Notes under the pieces: generated by a model
The model's input: only the letters and a program-made list of their open reading frames with translations
What the model was told of the DNA's origin: nothing
The model's database searches: none
In this document: piece after piece, positions 7,778-16,099 of the stretch
Position numbering within the stretch: position 1 is the stretch's first letter
Layout: each line of letters starts with the position of its first letter
DNA from: Acidobacteria bacterium bin61
GTDB lineage: Bacteria > Acidobacteriota > Vicinamibacteria > Marinacidobacterales > Marinacidobacteraceae
Reading direction: 5' to 3'
DNA: 33,028 nt
NCBI GenBank assembly: GCA_002238705.1
Contig: MPMW01000016.1
Coordinates: forward strand, 1-33,028
Made by a program: the position numbers and the translations under genes

Positions 7778-8251
7778 TTACGCCGGACGCCGCCTCGGCT
7801 GCTCCCTCTCTACCCGAAGGTAGCGGGGCAGCAGCGGCGGATCCATGAAGGCGATCCGCTGCCGTTCCACGAACCACAACCGGGCGAGCAGGACGTTCAG
7901 GTAGCGAAGTTCGTCCAGCGAGTAGCGGACGTCCCCGCGTTCGTACCGCCGCAGCCAATGGCCGGGCAGATCCCTCGCGATCTCGAACCAGTGGGAGTCG
8001 ACGCTGGCCGTCGCCCGGCGCGCTGCTTCAACTGTATGCGCCACCAGGTGAAGCACCGAATCCGGCTCCAGGAGGCGGCTGCTCGCCGCTACCGAGCGGA
8101 TCCCGCGCAGGAGGTAGATCAGGCACCAGCGAACCTCCGGGGTGAGCGACTGCGGATCCGCGAGCATTCGCGGCGCGAGAAACGCGGCCGCTCCCTGCTG
8201 ATCGTCGAAGAGCAGCCGGTAGAGCTCGGCGCGGAGGATGTCCCTTGGCAT
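7778..8251 (-). CDS. Hypothetical protein, downstream partner of the ASPIC/UnbV protein
   Basis: I do not recognise this 157-residue protein. The start is the ATG at 8251, seven bases after the stop of the large ASPIC/FG-GAP gene; an in-frame start further upstream would overlap that gene. It begins MPRDILRAELYRLLFDDQ and is rich in Leu, Arg and Ala with predicted-looking amphipathic helices. It has no signal peptide, no membrane segment and no metal-binding cysteines (a single Cys in the middle). Tight spacing implies co-transcription with the upstream gene. Its C-terminus is strongly basic (REQPRRRPA). A GC-driven spurious frame is less likely, because the reading is uninterrupted, has ordinary amino-acid composition and fills the gap exactly. 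Confidence 0.7.
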   Translation of the reverse strand: MPRDILRAELYRLLFDDQQGAAAFLAPRMLADPQSLTPEVRWCLIYLLRGIRSVAASSRLLEPDSVLHLVAHTVEAARRATASVDSHWFEIARDLPGHWLRRYERGDVRYSLDELRYLNVLLARLWFVERQRIAFMDPPLLPRYLRVEREQPRRRPA

Positions 8252-8258
8252 AACCGGC

Positions 8259-11200
8259 TCAGCGCTGCCGCTCCCGGCTGACGCCAGCGGAGGGAGCAGA
8301 GGCGCCGGTAGTCTCGACCGGCGTCCCGGCATCCTCCAGGAAACCGTGCCGCCCTTCCGGGCCGATTCGGCGGGTGTTGTACTCGGCGCGCCAACGCGCC
8401 AACTCTTCGGAATCCGGGTAGGCGCCCTCGGGATACGGATAGCTCGGCATCCCGTGGAAGGGCAGCGGATCGATCGTGTGGGGCCGGGCGGAGTTCAGGT
8501 CCATGTCCTTCCCGAAACCGTCGGCGAAGGCAAAGAAGGAACGGCGGGTTCCGGGAGCCGGCGCCGGGATTTGGCGCGCGTCGAAGCGGAGTGACAGCTC
8601 ATCGCCGTGCCGGGCGATGACGTAGCGGTCGTCGATCTCATCCAGAAGCGGCAGCACGTCCCCGTAGCGGGTGTAGTCCCCCTCGTGCGCGCCCCAGATG
8701 TCCCGGGGCGCACGCGTTTCGTAGCGGTATTCCGTCGGCGGGATGCCGCGCGGACGATGCGGTTCGGGATACCCCGCAAATCCCATTTCTGCGGTCTCAG
8801 CGTCCAGCCGCCACTCCTGGACCGGGGCATCGGCGACCTCGGCGATTTCGATCCGGTCCCAGTAGATCCGCATGTTCGTCCGGATCCGCAGGGGACGCCC
8901 GCTCTCGACCTCGATATCCCGAAGCGGCACCACCATCGTCTTGGGCAGGCCCGCCGGAAACCCCATCCGGGCAGCCGCGATCCGGAACCCGTCGCCGTCC
9001 GCGATCTCCAGAAGCGGCGGCTGGACCTGGACACCCGCCTGGGAAGCGGCGAGGTTGGAACTCGAGTCCGCATAGTCCACCCACCCATAGAGCAGCAGGA
9101 CCTGCGGTACCCCGGCCCGTATCCCGTCAAAAGTGAGGGTCAGGTCGTGGGGCTCCGCGTATCCCTTGAAGGGAAGGAGGGCGAAGTCGTCCACATAGTC
9201 CCGGTCCACTCGCGCGAGCTCCGCGGTCACGTCCTGAGCGCCCGCCGCGGTCGTGGAGGTCGCGTGGGACGGAGCCCGCCGGTTCCGGACCGCGATCAGT
9301 CCCGGGTCGGGATACGGCGGGCCAGGCATCAGGCGTTCCCGCGGAAAGACGTCCACATCCTCCGGGTGGTCCATCACCCACAGCGCCGCCCGGTCGTAGA
9401 AGATGACCTCTTCGAGCTGGTTCACCCACCGCATCTCGTAAGCCCCGTTCCTCGGAACCAGGGGAAACGCTTCCATCTTCACGACTTCGGCGGTATCCGG
9501 AAAGTTGTACGTATCGGGGGCCAGGAGGTTGCCGAGCGCGCTGCCGCCCAGGAAATCGGTCACAAAGCGGATCCGCTGCCCGTCCCACGCGTAGAGGACG
9601 GGGCAGGACGTGCCCTTCCGGTTCAGTTCCTCGACGGACGCCACGGCCTGCGCCGGCACGTCCAACTCGACCTGCTTCACCCCTCCCGGCCAGAGGAATC
9701 GAACGTAGTCGGCCGCCAGCGCTCCGCCCAGCCCGAAGTGCACGGGTAGATCGCTCTGCGAGAGATACCCCGAAGTGGTCCGCACCTGACGGCGCTGGCT
9801 GACCCCGGAAACCCGGACCTCGATCTTGGCGCCAACCCCGTCCAGATTGCTGCGGAGGCCGCGGGGGCGGACCGCCATCCAGTTCCCGGCGCCCGTCTGG
9901 TCGTTCCGGAAGGCAAAGACGCGGCCGCGCGTGGTGCCGACCACGGCGTCGAGGTCGCCGTCCCCGTCCAGATCTCCGGTCGCGAGCGCCCGCGGCTCTT
10001 CGCCGGGGTCGAGCCCCGCGCCGACCGTTCCGCCGCGCGAAAACCCGGCGGGGGAGTTCTCATAGACGGAGAGAGGCCCGCCCGCCTCGGAGGTGACCAT
10101 CAGGAGATCCAGGTCCATGTCGTGGTCGGCGTCGAGGAAGGAGACCCCGTAGCGAGCCCCGGGAACGCCGGCGCGCAGCAGGAACGGGGACCCGATGTCC
10201 GGAGAAAACCCGTCGGGTCCGGATCCCCGAAGCAACATGTTCAGCGCGCCGCCCTGGGCGGAGAGCAGCAGGTCAAAGAAGCCGTCCCGGTCGTAGTCGG
10301 CAGCCGCGGCGCCCCGCATCCGCGTCGCCGTCTCGACGCCCCACGCCGCCGAGCTCTCGGTGAACGTTCCGATGCGATCGTTCGAAAAGACCTGGACCGG
10401 ACTGCCGTCATTCACCACCAGGAAGTCCACGTCCCGGTCGTCATCCCAGTCGGAGAACAGCGAAAAGAGGCTGCGCCGCGCCGCGCCGTCGGTCCGGGTC
10501 TCGACGGCCACATCCGTGAAACTCCCGTCCCCGTTGTTCCGATAGAGGCGGTTCGGGGCCCCCGGAAGATCGTCGGGAACCCGGAACACCTCGGGGAGGG
10601 AATCGAACGCCGCGAGGGAGACCGGAGCGTAGTTGGAGACCTGGATGTCGAGGTCTCCGTCGTGATCGAAATCGGCGAAGGTGGCGCCCACCGAGATGTC
10701 GTCATCCTCGGCTCCAGAGGCTTCCGACAAGCCGAAGAGCGGCCCGCCTTCCCCTGACCGGTTGAGGAACAGCGCGTTGGGCCCCACGCCGGCGACGTAG
10801 ACGTCCGGATCTCCATCGAGGTCCACATCACCCACTGTCACGCTGACCGCGCCACCCGCTTCGAGTCCCGAGTCCTCCCACGGCTCGAAGCCGTCTCCCG
10901 TGTTCCGAAAGACGGCCACGGTCCCGTTCCGCACGAAGAGGATTTCCGGCCGGCCGTCCGCATCCAGATCGCGGACCGCCACGCCCGAGCCGAGGTGGGG
11001 CAGCAGGTTCGCCGCCACCCATTCGGCCGAGTAGTCCTCCGTTCTGAGGGTCGCGGGAGGATCGGGCGCTGCTTCCGCCGGGGGCAGCACCAGGTTCCAG
11101 TCCGCCGTGGTCTCCGAGAAGCGGACCTGCCCCGTCACTGGAGGTTCGTCCTGGCTTCCGTGCAAGGGCGCCGGACGCTCTTCGACCGCCTCCGCGTAGG

Positions 11201-11852
11201 GCCCGAGCTCGGTGTACTGGAGCCCCGCCGAAACCCCGCCTCCGGAGAAGCTGTTCTTCAGTTCCTGAAACCGCATCAACTGGGCACGGCCCTCTTCCCG
11301 GCGACCGGCACGCACGAGCACGTTGCCCAGGCTGAAGTGCGCGGATTCGTGCTCCGGCTGGAGCTGGATGGCGGTGCGCAGCGCCGTCTCAGCCTCCTCG
11401 AGACGGCCGGCCGCCGCGTAGGCGGCACCCAGGTAGTACTGCGTCATCGCATCGTCAGGGTCGGCTTCGGCGACTCGCCGGAACGCGGTAAGCGCGGCTT
11501 CGGTGTTTCCTTCGAGTTTCTCGACAAGACCCAGGTTGTAGAGCGCGTGCAGCCCGTCGGGATCGAGATCGAGGGCTCGGGCGAAGGAAGCTCGAGCGGC
11601 CGCGAAGTCGCGCTCGTTGAACCAGGCGATTCCAAGATTCACATGGGCGGCGGCCGACTCGGGTCGAAGCTCCACGACCCGCGAGAACTCGGCGGCCGCA
11701 TCCGAGAACCGAAACTGCTCGAGCAGTGCCACCCCGCGGCTCATTCCGGCATCCGCTGCCTGTTCCGGCGTCTGGGCTCCGACCGAAGACAGGAGGACGG
11801 CGGCCGCGAGCGGCAGGAGCCGCCGGAGGCGCGGCGGGACGGACCGAATCAT
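8259..11852 (-). CDS. Exported TPR / FG-GAP (VCBS) / ASPIC-UnbV protein
   Basis: This very large (1197-residue) secreted protein belongs to the 'CRTAC' type. The ATG at 11852 follows GGGGAG closely and gives a signal peptide (RLRRLLPLAAAVLLSSVGA). The frame is open 300 bases further upstream, but that part is antisense to the ABC-F gene and is rejected. TPR units span about residues 34-200. A beta-propeller of FG-GAP repeats follows (about 290-655), with calcium-type loops such as DLDADGRPE, DVDLDGDPD, DFDHDGDLD and DLDGDGDLD. An ASPIC/UnbV domain lies at about 657-745 (GAKIEVRVSG, then VHFGLGG and WPGGVKQVE). A roughly 450-residue C-terminal region begins TSCPVLYAWDGQR. Proteins with this plan are common in Acidobacteriota; their role is unproven, with surface binding most often proposed. 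The small gene downstream is probably co-transcribed. Confidence 0.92.
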   Translation of the reverse strand: MIRSVPPRLRRLLPLAAAVLLSSVGAQTPEQAADAGMSRGVALLEQFRFSDAAAEFSRVVELRPESAAAHVNLGIAWFNERDFAAARASFARALDLDPDGLHALYNLGLVEKLEGNTEAALTAFRRVAEADPDDAMTQYYLGAAYAAAGRLEEAETALRTAIQLQPEHESAHFSLGNVLVRAGRREEGRAQLMRFQELKNSFSGGGVSAGLQYTELGPYAEAVEERPAPLHGSQDEPPVTGQVRFSETTADWNLVLPPAEAAPDPPATLRTEDYSAEWVAANLLPHLGSGVAVRDLDADGRPEILFVRNGTVAVFRNTGDGFEPWEDSGLEAGGAVSVTVGDVDLDGDPDVYVAGVGPNALFLNRSGEGGPLFGLSEASGAEDDDISVGATFADFDHDGDLDIQVSNYAPVSLAAFDSLPEVFRVPDDLPGAPNRLYRNNGDGSFTDVAVETRTDGAARRSLFSLFSDWDDDRDVDFLVVNDGSPVQVFSNDRIGTFTESSAAWGVETATRMRGAAAADYDRDGFFDLLLSAQGGALNMLLRGSGPDGFSPDIGSPFLLRAGVPGARYGVSFLDADHDMDLDLLMVTSEAGGPLSVYENSPAGFSRGGTVGAGLDPGEEPRALATGDLDGDGDLDAVVGTTRGRVFAFRNDQTGAGNWMAVRPRGLRSNLDGVGAKIEVRVSGVSQRRQVRTTSGYLSQSDLPVHFGLGGALAADYVRFLWPGGVKQVELDVPAQAVASVEELNRKGTSCPVLYAWDGQRIRFVTDFLGGSALGNLLAPDTYNFPDTAEVVKMEAFPLVPRNGAYEMRWVNQLEEVIFYDRAALWVMDHPEDVDVFPRERLMPGPPYPDPGLIAVRNRRAPSHATSTTAAGAQDVTAELARVDRDYVDDFALLPFKGYAEPHDLTLTFDGIRAGVPQVLLLYGWVDYADSSSNLAASQAGVQVQPPLLEIADGDGFRIAAARMGFPAGLPKTMVVPLRDIEVESGRPLRIRTNMRIYWDRIEIAEVADAPVQEWRLDAETAEMGFAGYPEPHRPRGIPPTEYRYETRAPRDIWGAHEGDYTRYGDVLPLLDEIDDRYVIARHGDELSLRFDARQIPAPAPGTRRSFFAFADGFGKDMDLNSARPHTIDPLPFHGMPSYPYPEGAYPDSEELARWRAEYNTRRIGPEGRHGFLEDAGTPVETTGASAPSAGVSRERQR

Positions 11853-11967
11853 GGACTCCCCATTATGACCAAAGCACGCGATTTCAGATCGGTGGGGCCT
11901 CCTCCACGCGGGACCCGGGCGAGCGGGAGCGGGCCGTCCCCCGCGATACGGTTCCGCGCGGGAAACC

Positions 11968-13911
11968 ATGATCCAGCTCGTCGAAGCCTCGAAGGCCTTC
12001 GGAGAACAGGTGTTGCTCCGCGAGGTGTCCTGGCGGGTCGGCGAGGGGGACCGCGTCGGCCTGGTCGGGCCCAACGGGTCCGGCAAGACCACTCTCTTGA
12101 GGATTCTCGCGGGCCAGGTTCCTCCCGACTCCGGCAAGGTCGTCCTGGCCAAGCGGAAACGCGTCGGCTACCTGCCCCAGGAGGGGCTGAGACTCGAGAA
12201 TCGGACCGTCTTTGACGAGGTGCGCACGGCCTTCGCCCGCCTGCTCCGCCTGCGCCGTGAACAGGAAACCGTGGCGGAACAGCTCGCGGAGACGCCCGAG
12301 CAACCGGAACTCGTCACCCGCTACGGAGAACTGGAAGAGGAGTGGCAGCGCCGGGGCGGGTACGAAATGGACATCCGCATCAGCGAGGTCCTGTCCGGTT
12401 TGGGATTCGCGGCCGAGGATCACGATCGTCCCGTAGCAACCTTCAGCCAGGGCTGGCAGATGCGTATCGCGCTCGCCAAGCTGCTCGTCGAGGCCAACGA
12501 CCTCATCCTGCTGGACGAACCGACGAACTACCTGGACATCGAAGCCCGAAGCTGGCTGCTCGGGTTCCTCGCCCGGCACCGGGGAGGCCTGGTGGTGGTG
12601 GCGCATGACCGGTATTTCCTCGACTCCGTGGTGACCCGGATTACCGAGATTGGGATGGGACGCCTGGGGAACTACCCGGGCACCTACAGCCGATACGAAG
12701 TACAGCGGGCCGCCGAGATCGCCGACCTGCGGAAGCGGGCCGCCGAGCAGGCCGCCGAGATCGAGCGAACCGAGCGATTCATCAACCGGTTCCGCTACCA
12801 GGCCAGCCGGGCGCGGCAGGTTCAGAGCCGGGTTCGAATGCTGGAAAAGATCGAGCGGATCGACGCGCCGCCCGAGCCCCGGCGGGTGGCGCTGCGGCTG
12901 CCGCATCCACCGCGCTCCGGACGGGTTCTGGTCACGCTCACCGGCGTCTCCAAAGCCTTCGGCGACAACGAGGTCTTCCGCGATGTGGACCTGGTCGTGG
13001 AGCGCGGCCAGCGCCTCGCGCTCGTCGGGGCGAACGGCGCCGGGAAGTCCACCCTCATCCGGCTGATGGCCGGCGAGGAATCCCTGGATTCCGGCAGCCG
13101 GGAGCTCGGTCACAACGTCCGGATCGCCTACTACGGGCCGGACCGGCACGATCTCGATCCCACGCGGACGGTGCGCGAAACCATGGCCGATGCGGCGCCG
13201 CTCGCCATGCTCGCGGAAGTCCGCAACATTCTGGGTGCGTTCCTGTTTTCGGGAGAAACCGTGGAGAAGAAGACGGCGGTGCTGTCCGGCGGCGAACGCA
13301 GCCGGCTGGCGTTGGCTCGTCTGTTCCTCCGGCCCGCGAACCTCCTCCTTCTCGACGAGCCCACCAACCATCTCGATCTGGATGCGAAGGCGGCACTCCT
13401 GAACGCTCTTTCGAACTATCAGGGCACGATCGTCTTCGTGGCCCACGACCGGTACTTCATGGACGCCCTGGCCACGCGCGTCGCCGCCATCGGCGGTGGC
13501 GGAGCGGCTCCTTACTGGGGCAACTATTCGGACTACCTGGCGAGAATCCGCCCCCCGGAACCCGCGGCGGGACGCCCTCCAGCGCCCGAACCCGGTACCG
13601 CGCACGCGGCGAAACGACCGAAGCGAAGCGCGAAGCGGCGGGACAAAGCCGACGGGCGCCGGCCGCCGGGGAAGAATCGTTTGCGCCAGTTGCGGCGCGA
13701 ATGGCGCGAGGTATTCGAGGCGATCGCGGACACCGAGGCCGCCGTCGAGAGCCTGGAAGCGCGGATGGCGGCTCCCGGCTTTTTCGGGGATCGCGAGGGA
13801 TCCCGCGAGGTCACGGCCACCTACGAGGATCTGAAGGGCCGGCTGCCGGCCCTCTACGAGAAACTCGAACGCCTCGACGCGGCGGTCCAGGAAAGCCCCG
13901 GCCGCCCATAG
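11968..13911 (+). CDS. ABC-F family ATP-binding protein (translation factor type)
   Basis: This soluble ABC-F ATPase has two nucleotide-binding domains and no membrane segments. ABC-F proteins act on the ribosome, in translation control or antibiotic protection. Domain 1 has Walker A GPNGSGKT (34-41), signature FSQGWQMR (159-166) and Walker B LILLDEPTNYLD (179-190). Domain 2 has Walker A GANGAGKS (354-361), signature LSGGERSR (439-446) and LLLLDEPTNHLD (459-470). Both have the VAHDRYF switch histidine. A charged linker at about 240-300 (RAAEIADLRKRAAEQAAEIE) is the P-site tRNA-interaction motif region. The last 100 residues are a basic segment followed by a coiled coil (Uup/EttA-like C-terminal domain). 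The 647-residue length fits the Uup/YheS group. It is transcribed divergently from the ASPIC gene, with 115 bases between them. Confidence 0.95.
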   Translation: MIQLVEASKAFGEQVLLREVSWRVGEGDRVGLVGPNGSGKTTLLRILAGQVPPDSGKVVLAKRKRVGYLPQEGLRLENRTVFDEVRTAFARLLRLRREQETVAEQLAETPEQPELVTRYGELEEEWQRRGGYEMDIRISEVLSGLGFAAEDHDRPVATFSQGWQMRIALAKLLVEANDLILLDEPTNYLDIEARSWLLGFLARHRGGLVVVAHDRYFLDSVVTRITEIGMGRLGNYPGTYSRYEVQRAAEIADLRKRAAEQAAEIERTERFINRFRYQASRARQVQSRVRMLEKIERIDAPPEPRRVALRLPHPPRSGRVLVTLTGVSKAFGDNEVFRDVDLVVERGQRLALVGANGAGKSTLIRLMAGEESLDSGSRELGHNVRIAYYGPDRHDLDPTRTVRETMADAAPLAMLAEVRNILGAFLFSGETVEKKTAVLSGGERSRLALARLFLRPANLLLLDEPTNHLDLDAKAALLNALSNYQGTIVFVAHDRYFMDALATRVAAIGGGGAAPYWGNYSDYLARIRPPEPAAGRPPAPEPGTAHAAKRPKRSAKRRDKADGRRPPGKNRLRQLRREWREVFEAIADTEAAVESLEARMAAPGFFGDREGSREVTATYEDLKGRLPALYEKLERLDAAVQESPGRP

Positions 13912-13917
13912 GAGCCG

Positions 13918-13936
13918 GCGCCGCGGGATGCGGCGC
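13918..13936 (+). terminator. Hairpin after the ABC-F gene
   Basis: GCGCCGC-GGGAT-GCGGCGC is a perfect seven-base-pair stem with a five-base loop, starting seven bases after the ABC-F stop codon. The place fits a terminator, but no T-run follows, so it might only protect the transcript end. The remaining 90 bases up to the converging peroxidase gene show nothing else. Confidence 0.4.
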
Positions 13937-14028
13937 AGACTCCCCGGGAACGCGGGCCTCCAGGCACGGCGCGTCGTTGCTCGCTCTCACGGTCCCGCCG
14001 GTCCGGCCTGGACGAGCCGCGGACCGGG

Positions 14029-14586
14029 TTACCGCCCGGGGTCCTTTTCCTCCAGTTCCACGCCCAGGCCGTTCGCCATGCGGTTCACGAAGCAAAAGTA
14101 GGAGGCCACTGCACAGGCGTCGTGGATGTCGCGATCCATCAGTCCGGCGCGTCGCAGCGGCTCGAGATCCTGCTCGACGACGCTCCCCGGGGTCCGGGCC
14201 AGCTTGACGGCGTAGTCGACAAGCGCCCGGCGGCGGGGTGAGAGCGAACACCCGTCCGGATCGCGGCGTAGCGTGTCCACCATTCCCGGATCCCGGGTGA
14301 GCCGGAGAAGACCTCTCCGGTGATGCTCGATTCAATAGTGGCAGTCGTTGACCACGGAGACGGCGACGGCGATCAGCTCCCGCTCGGCAAGGCTGAGGCC
14401 CGATTCCCCACGCATCAGATGCTCATAGAGCGACAGATGGTGCTCCAGCGCCTCCGGGTTCAGGCTGGAAACCCGCAGGATGTTGTCCACCAGCCCGTCG
14501 GGGCGCCGGTGCCGGCGGTACGTGGCGCCAAGCCGGCCCGACTGCCCCTCGGGGCTGTCGGGCGAAACCATGTGAATCCAGGACAT
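14029..14586 (-). CDS. AhpD-like peroxidase-related selenoprotein (Cys-x-x-Sec), UGA recoded at residue 85
   Basis: This is a carboxymuconolactone decarboxylase/AhpD-fold protein of the 'peroxidase-related' type, expected to act in thiol-dependent peroxide or disulfide chemistry in the cytoplasm. An in-frame TGA (plus-strand 14332-14334) splits it into 84 and 100 residues in the same frame. Reading TGA as selenocysteine gives 185 residues with an unbroken family match: WIHMV start, GLVDNILRVSSLNPEALEHH, SLAERELIAVAVSVVNDCHY-U-IEHH, LVDYAVKLARTPGSV, and VASYFCFVNRMANGLGVEL at the end. The TGA falls exactly where relatives carry the second Cys of CxxC. The AhpD relay residues are all spaced correctly: Glu70, Cys82, Sec85, His89. 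A SECIS-like hairpin follows the TGA. The alternative is a nonsense-mutated pseudogene, but no other lesion is seen on either side. Confidence 0.87.
14302..14320 (-). promoter_or_regulatory. Bacterial SECIS-like hairpin for selenocysteine insertion
   Basis: On the minus strand, 11 bases after the UGA, CCGGAGA-GGUCU-UCUCCGG forms a perfect seven-base-pair stem with loop GGUCU. Bacterial SECIS elements sit directly downstream of the UGA within the coding region, with a G near the start of a small apical loop. From memory, Escherichia coli fdhF also has 11 bases between UGA and the stem and an AGGUCU loop, the same core as here. The hairpin is also translated as the RRGLLR segment of the protein. 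Confidence 0.82.
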
Positions 14587-14627
14587 CGGGGAGCGCGAAG
14601 GGACGGTTTACGTAGGATAACGAGCCG

Positions 14628-15107
14628 ATGTTGCAGATCGCGTGCGACGGCTCCTGCCTCGGCAACCCCGGGCCGGGAGGATGGGCGGCGGTGATCTGGA
14701 CGGAAACCGGAGAGGAACGGGTCCTCTCGGGGGGTGAACCCAACACCACGAACAACCGGATGGAGCTCACCGCTGTAATCCACGCCGTGGAAGCGGTCCC
14801 CGACGGGACGCCGGCTACCGTGCTCTGTGACAGTCAGTACGTGGTCAAGGGGATTACCGAATGGCTCCCTTCCTGGGTCCGGCGTGGCTGGCGGACCGCG
14901 GGCCGGCGACCGGTGAAGAACGCCGATCTGTGGCGGCGTCTGGCCGGCGCACGCGCCAGGCGGCCCGGGGTTCGATTCGAATGGGTCCGGGGCCACTCCG
15001 GCCATGCGGGGAACGAGCGAGCCCACGACGTCGCCTCGGAAGAGGCGATACGGCAAGGGCGCCAGACACGTCGTCGTGACCGGCCTGGACGGCTCTTCGG
15101 GCCTTAA
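14628..15107 (+). CDS. rnhA: Ribonuclease HI
   Basis: This enzyme cleaves RNA in RNA-DNA hybrids, removing primers and R-loops in the cytoplasm. All catalytic residues of the RNase H1 family are present with close to E. coli spacing: Asp7 (ACDGSC), Glu46 (NNRMELTAV), Asp68 (LCDSQYVVKGI), His123 (VRGHSGH) and Asp134 (NERAHDVA). The basic handle region PSWVRRGWRTAGRRPVKNADLW lies at 81-102. The 159 residues match family length, with a basic tail (QTRRRDRPGR). It starts at the ATG at 14628, only 41 bases from the divergent selenoprotein start, so the two share a very small promoter region. The PhzF gene follows 20 bases downstream and is likely co-transcribed. Confidence 0.96.
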   Translation: MLQIACDGSCLGNPGPGGWAAVIWTETGEERVLSGGEPNTTNNRMELTAVIHAVEAVPDGTPATVLCDSQYVVKGITEWLPSWVRRGWRTAGRRPVKNADLWRRLAGARARRPGVRFEWVRGHSGHAGNERAHDVASEEAIRQGRQTRRRDRPGRLFGP

Positions 15108-15127
15108 CGGATAGACTCGGGGCGTTC

Positions 15128-16078
15128 GTGCGCGAATACCGGTTCCTTCAGGCGGACGTCTTCACGGGCCGTGCATTCGCGGGGAACCCGCTGGCCATCG
15201 TGACCGGGGCCGAAGGGCTGTCCGGAGAGGAGATGCAGCGGATCGCGGCGGAAATGAACCTGTCGGAAACAGCGTTCGTCCTTCCGCCGACCGCTGTCCA
15301 GGCGATTTGCCGTCTTCGGATCTTCACTCCCAACACCGAGTTGCCGCTTGCGGGACATCCGGTCGTAGGCACCTTCTTCGTGCTTGCCCGGCGCGGGGAA
15401 CTGGGCCTGGGCGAGACACTGAGGGATCTGGGCACCGGCGTCCACCGAATCCATCAGGAATGCGGCGCCGGAGTGCTTCCCGTGGATATCCGGGTTTCGG
15501 GAGGTGAGGTGGACCAGGTCGTGATGACCCAGGCGCCCCCCCGCTTCTTCGCCGAATTCGCCGACCGGGCATCCCTCGCCGACTGTCTCGGTATCGGAGC
15601 CGATGAACTCCTTCCCGACGGCCGGCCGGCACAGGTCGTTTCGACCGCCCTCCCGCAGTTGATGGTGCCCGTGCGGTCGCTTCGCGGCATCGAGAAACTC
15701 GAAGTGGATCCGATGGCGGCACAGGCGCTGCTCAACCGCGAGGAAATCGGCTCCGACTGCATGATGGTCTTCTCCACCCAGTGTGTGGACGAAGAGAGCG
15801 CCGCCCACGCGCGGATGTTCGCGCCCGGACTCGGTGTTACCGAAGACCCGGCGACCGGCAGCGCCGCGGGCGCCCTCGGCGCCTGGCTGGTCCGGCACGG
15901 ACTGGTCAAGAACGGCAAACGCGACCCCGTCCGCCTCGTGATCGAACAGGGGTACGAGATGGGTCGGCCCAGTTCGATCCACGTGGAGGTCGAGCGCGAA
16001 GGCGGCCAGCCGTCACTGGTCCGAGTCGGCGGCCAGGCGGTCGAGGTCGCCGAAGGCGTACTGCGGATACCGGATTGA
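15128..16078 (+). CDS. PhzF family isomerase/epimerase-like protein
   Basis: This is a PhzF/diaminopimelate-epimerase-fold protein. In phenazine producers PhzF isomerises an aminocyclohexadiene carboxylate, but most family members (YddE type) have unknown substrates, and no phenazine genes are visible here. The N-terminal motif QADVFTGRAFAGNPLAIV is diagnostic. Glu47 in MNLSETAFV matches the catalytic acid. Two half-domains follow, with RIFTPNTELPLAGHPVVGT (about residues 64-83) and the mirrored MFAPGLGVTEDPATGSAAGA (about 226-245). The length, 316 residues, is a little above the usual 260-300. The start is a GTG at 15128, 20 bases after rnhA; no strong ribosome-binding site is visible. The third copy of the dispersed repeat begins 22 bases after its stop codon. 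Confidence 0.93.
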   Translation: MREYRFLQADVFTGRAFAGNPLAIVTGAEGLSGEEMQRIAAEMNLSETAFVLPPTAVQAICRLRIFTPNTELPLAGHPVVGTFFVLARRGELGLGETLRDLGTGVHRIHQECGAGVLPVDIRVSGGEVDQVVMTQAPPRFFAEFADRASLADCLGIGADELLPDGRPAQVVSTALPQLMVPVRSLRGIEKLEVDPMAAQALLNREEIGSDCMMVFSTQCVDEESAAHARMFAPGLGVTEDPATGSAAGALGAWLVRHGLVKNGKRDPVRLVIEQGYEMGRPSSIHVEVEREGGQPSLVRVGGQAVEVAEGVLRIPD

Positions 16079-16099
16079 GTCGCGCGCTCCCGGGCTGTC

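Noticed and set aside
11853-12152. N-terminal extension of the ASPIC/FG-GAP protein
   Set aside because: It is antisense to the start of the ABC-F gene and has no family match; the signal peptide starts at 11852.
14284-14334. Reading the peroxidase-related gene as two short genes or as a pseudogene
   Set aside because: Both halves are in one frame, the 16 codons between the TGA and the next ATG match the family (IEHH onward), there is no other lesion, and the TGA is at the redox Cys position with a SECIS-like hairpin. A pseudogene remains possible but is less likely.
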